A DNA stretch of 58,787 nucleotides, from NCBI RefSeq assembly GCF_009649175.1, contig NZ_WJPO01000025.1, positions 1 to 58,787 of the forward strand, read 5' to 3'. Positions 58,768 through 58,787 of the stretch are shown in pieces. The notes beneath the pieces were generated by a model. That model was not told where the DNA came from, ran no database searches, and saw nothing but the letters and a program-made list of their open reading frames with translations. The stretch is from Rhodovulum strictum. GTDB taxonomy: Bacteria; Pseudomonadota; Alphaproteobacteria; Rhodobacterales; Rhodobacteraceae. A program made the translations under genes and the position numbers. Numbering within the stretch: position 1 is the stretch's first letter; every line of letters starts with the position of its first letter.

Positions 58768-58787
58768 TTTCAAGCTGCTAGACCAGA

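Noticed and set aside
1-58787. CRISPR array, rRNA operon or complete prophage
   Set aside because: No regularly spaced repeats, no rRNA and only one broken integrase were seen.

Overview
The window is chromosomal DNA of high-GC, densely coding character with short gaps and many 1-16 nt gene overlaps. Gene content points to an alphaproteobacterium of the Rhodobacteraceae (Rhodobacter/Paracoccus-like). The main pointers are the trgA-trgB-cysK tellurite locus, an acuI-type acryloyl-CoA reductase, an SspB of the alpha type, a DUF4169/ribbon-helix-helix pair behind fumC, and a circularly permuted two-piece tmRNA whose tag reads ANDNRAPVALAA. No rRNA, CRISPR array or complete insertion sequence was seen.

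Layout. 0-0.6 kb: a possible insertion-sequence end, a YeeE/YedE C-terminal remnant and tRNA-Gln. 0.6-5.5 kb (minus strand): a capsule-export/KDO block (kpsT, kpsE, kdsA), preceded by two genes of unknown role, a C39-like cysteine peptidase and a small protein repeating its C-terminal domain. 5.7-11.8 kb (plus): a DUF2892 membrane protein behind a sulfide-repressor-type operator, then an attEFGH-like transporter operon ending in a flavin-type oxidase-family protein and an FAD oxidoreductase usually fused to SelD. 11.9-15.2 kb: YdcF-like protein, UDP-glucose dehydrogenase, AbrB-type membrane protein. 15.2-23.9 kb: a creatinase divergent from a peptide-type ABC importer, aldehyde dehydrogenase, SDR and P1 peptidase. 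24.0-25.3 kb: one base-composition outlier gene, a ClpP-fold protease. 25.3-28.1 kb: alpha/beta hydrolase, succinate-semialdehyde dehydrogenase, globin.

28.4-37.9 kb is an iron and heme region: EF-G-like GTPase, ChaN, HutW, HutX, HemP, then a DUF4198 metal-binding pair with FeoA, FeoB and a Cys-rich FeoB partner. 37.9-42.9 kb is largely translation and protein quality control (RF3, SspB, tmRNA) with fumC and small genes. 42.9-46.5 kb holds a periplasmic rhodanese, a YeeE thiosulfate-type transporter, a 56-residue membrane protein and an orphan binding protein. 46.6-57.4 kb carries DinB, acuI, a class V aminotransferase, photolyase, CFA-type methyltransferase, trgA-trgB-cysK and a large MscS channel, which reads as a photo-oxidative/thiol stress block. 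At 57.5 kb a tRNA-Ser is followed by a broken tyrosine integrase, the near edge of an integrated element that continues beyond the window.

Functional themes are surface polysaccharide (kdsA, kpsTE, ugd), sulfur chemistry (operator, DUF2892, YeeE copies, rhodanese, cysK), iron/heme acquisition, and stress protection. The most interesting unexplained pieces are the C39-like peptidase pair, the low-GC ClpP-like protease with an unrecognised C-terminal half, the DUF4198-Feo association, and a non-ATG (CTG) start inferred for trgB.
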